Source: Azolla caroliniana (taxonomy: Eukaryota > Polypodiophyta). Taken from it: DNA of 64,000 nt. The notes under the pieces are model-generated. The model was not told the origin of the DNA. It saw nothing but the letters and a program-made list of their open reading frames with translations, and ran no database searches. The DNA is taken from positions 14,942,001-15,006,000 of the forward strand of contig JBHGNT010000006.1 of the NCBI GenBank assembly GCA_043228905.1. The letters run 5' to 3'. The translations under genes and the position numbers were made by a program. Positions within the stretch are counted from its first letter, which is position 1; each line of letters opens with the position of its first letter. This document shows positions 63,197 to 64,000 of the stretch, piece after piece.

Positions 63197-63456
63197 TGTT
63201 GAGAGTCGAACTCAACTTCCCATAGAGATAGGTTTCACACTAGCTCAGGACATACCAGGCTAGCTTTGTAAATAGATGAAAGGGCACGTGCCCTAGCCTA
63301 GTCGGTATTTAAACCAACCTTTTGTAACTTAGTTACTATTGGAAGTAATATACAATTTCTTGTTCGATCTGTGTGTGTGTGTGTGTGTGTCTTACAGTCA
63401 CACACACACACACACAATCATCTTCTGCTGCACTAAATCTTTCTCGTTTCTTTACA
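63197..63456 (+). repeat. 5' LTR of copia Q
   Basis: 260 bp, TGTTGAGAGTCG to TCTTTACA, followed by the primer-binding site tggtatcagagtg at 63457. Contains (TG)n then (CA)n around ttacag (about 63370-63416). The 3' LTR is beyond the window. Confidence 0.85.
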
Positions 63457-63563
63457 TGGTATCAGAGTGTGTGGTTAACTGGTCAAACTCGCTCAAAAAT
63501 GCTATGATCACAACAACGACAATCATTAGAACCAGTTCAAGAAATAGAGAAGAAATTGAAATC

Positions 63564-64000
63564 ATGAACACTAAGATGGGAAGCGCTCTTCCTACAGAGA
63601 AGCTAGATGGAACAAACTTCGCATCTTGGGAGTACAAGATGCATCAATACCTTGTTGTACAAGGCTACTGGAGCTATATTGAAGGTGCCCACGAAACGAA
63701 ACCCAACCCAACACACGCTGACTACCCAACTTGGGAGTAGGCCGTGAGCCGTGTGTTGTATTACCTTGCATCATGCGTTCATGATCACATGCTCAGCTAC
63801 ATTCGAGAGTCAAAAAACCCGAAAGAGGCATGGGGCAATCTCATGAAGATTTTCGCAGCAAACACGGCTACACGTAAACTCGAACTTTGACTAGAACTAA
63901 TAGTATTCAATAGAGCGACATGTCAATCGACACCTACACCTTGAAGATCAAGGAGCTGTACGATGCCCTCAGGTCGATTAATGTCCTCATCGATGATGAT
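63564..64000 (+). pseudogene. copia Q gag, N-terminal part
   Basis: Starts MNTKMGSALPTEKLDGTNFA. HQYLVVQGYWSYIEGAHETK follows, then a stop at 63738, then YYLASCVHDHMLSYIRESKN, KEAWGNLMKIFAANTATRKL, another stop at 63889 and frame loss. Same gag type as copia A, D and F. It continues past the end of the window. Confidence 0.8.

Overview
The window is land-plant nuclear DNA. It holds the last three exons of one host gene, a Maf-like nucleotide pyrophosphatase (180-789, + strand). Almost everything else is LTR retrotransposons inserted into one another. The plant assignment rests on small GT-AG introns in a Maf gene, several Ty1/copia elements with the usual plant primer-binding site (tggtatcagagc), a Ty3 chromovirus with a chromodomain, and a Tat-like integrase. 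The species cannot be named from the sequence. Layout: 790-2430 is A/T-rich intergenic DNA with a 47-bp tandem repeat and a reverse-transcriptase relic. At 2431-3659 lies a minus-strand chromovirus remnant N. It is broken by a plus-strand chromovirus M (3660-6075), which is broken by a minus-strand copia B (6076-14137). B contains the plus-strand copia A (8390-12374). B then meets a minus-strand Ty3 element C, whose 3' LTR is 14138-14952 and whose integrase is split into 14953-15694, 44382-44417 and 61456-61860. Two large insertions account for that splitting. The first is copia D (15700-44376, minus). D carries Ty3 E (15842-33580, minus) in its LTR and copia F (34496-40146, plus) in its body. 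E in turn carries Ty3 K (17998-23853, plus) and Ty3 O (25266-32552, plus). The second is Ty3 H (44422-61451, minus). H carries copia I (44991-50376, plus) in its 3' LTR and element J (53756-59155, plus) in its protease region. From 61861 on there is an LTR fragment of the N/M family, a Ty3 gag relic P with a 93-bp tandem duplication, and the 5' end of another copia element Q that runs off the window. Target-site duplications bracket A, D, E, F, H, I, J, K and O, and the host reading frames resume across the insertions, so the nesting order is well supported. The deepest chain is N > M > B > C > D > E > K or O, seven levels; the steps into M, B and C rest on reading-frame interruption only. The youngest insertions are J (two LTRs identical over 410 bp), I (two differences in 636 bp, one open 1357-codon polyprotein) and O (LTRs nearly identical, all domains present). 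Two points stand out. J lacks gag, protease and reverse transcriptase. It keeps a Tat-like integrase, then a 41-A tract, then a long open reading frame for an 891-residue coiled-coil protein that I do not recognise. C, H, K and O form a group of Ty3 elements with DHGS protease motifs, FLDD reverse-transcriptase motifs and an integrase that reads more like fungal Ty3 elements than the standard plant lineages.
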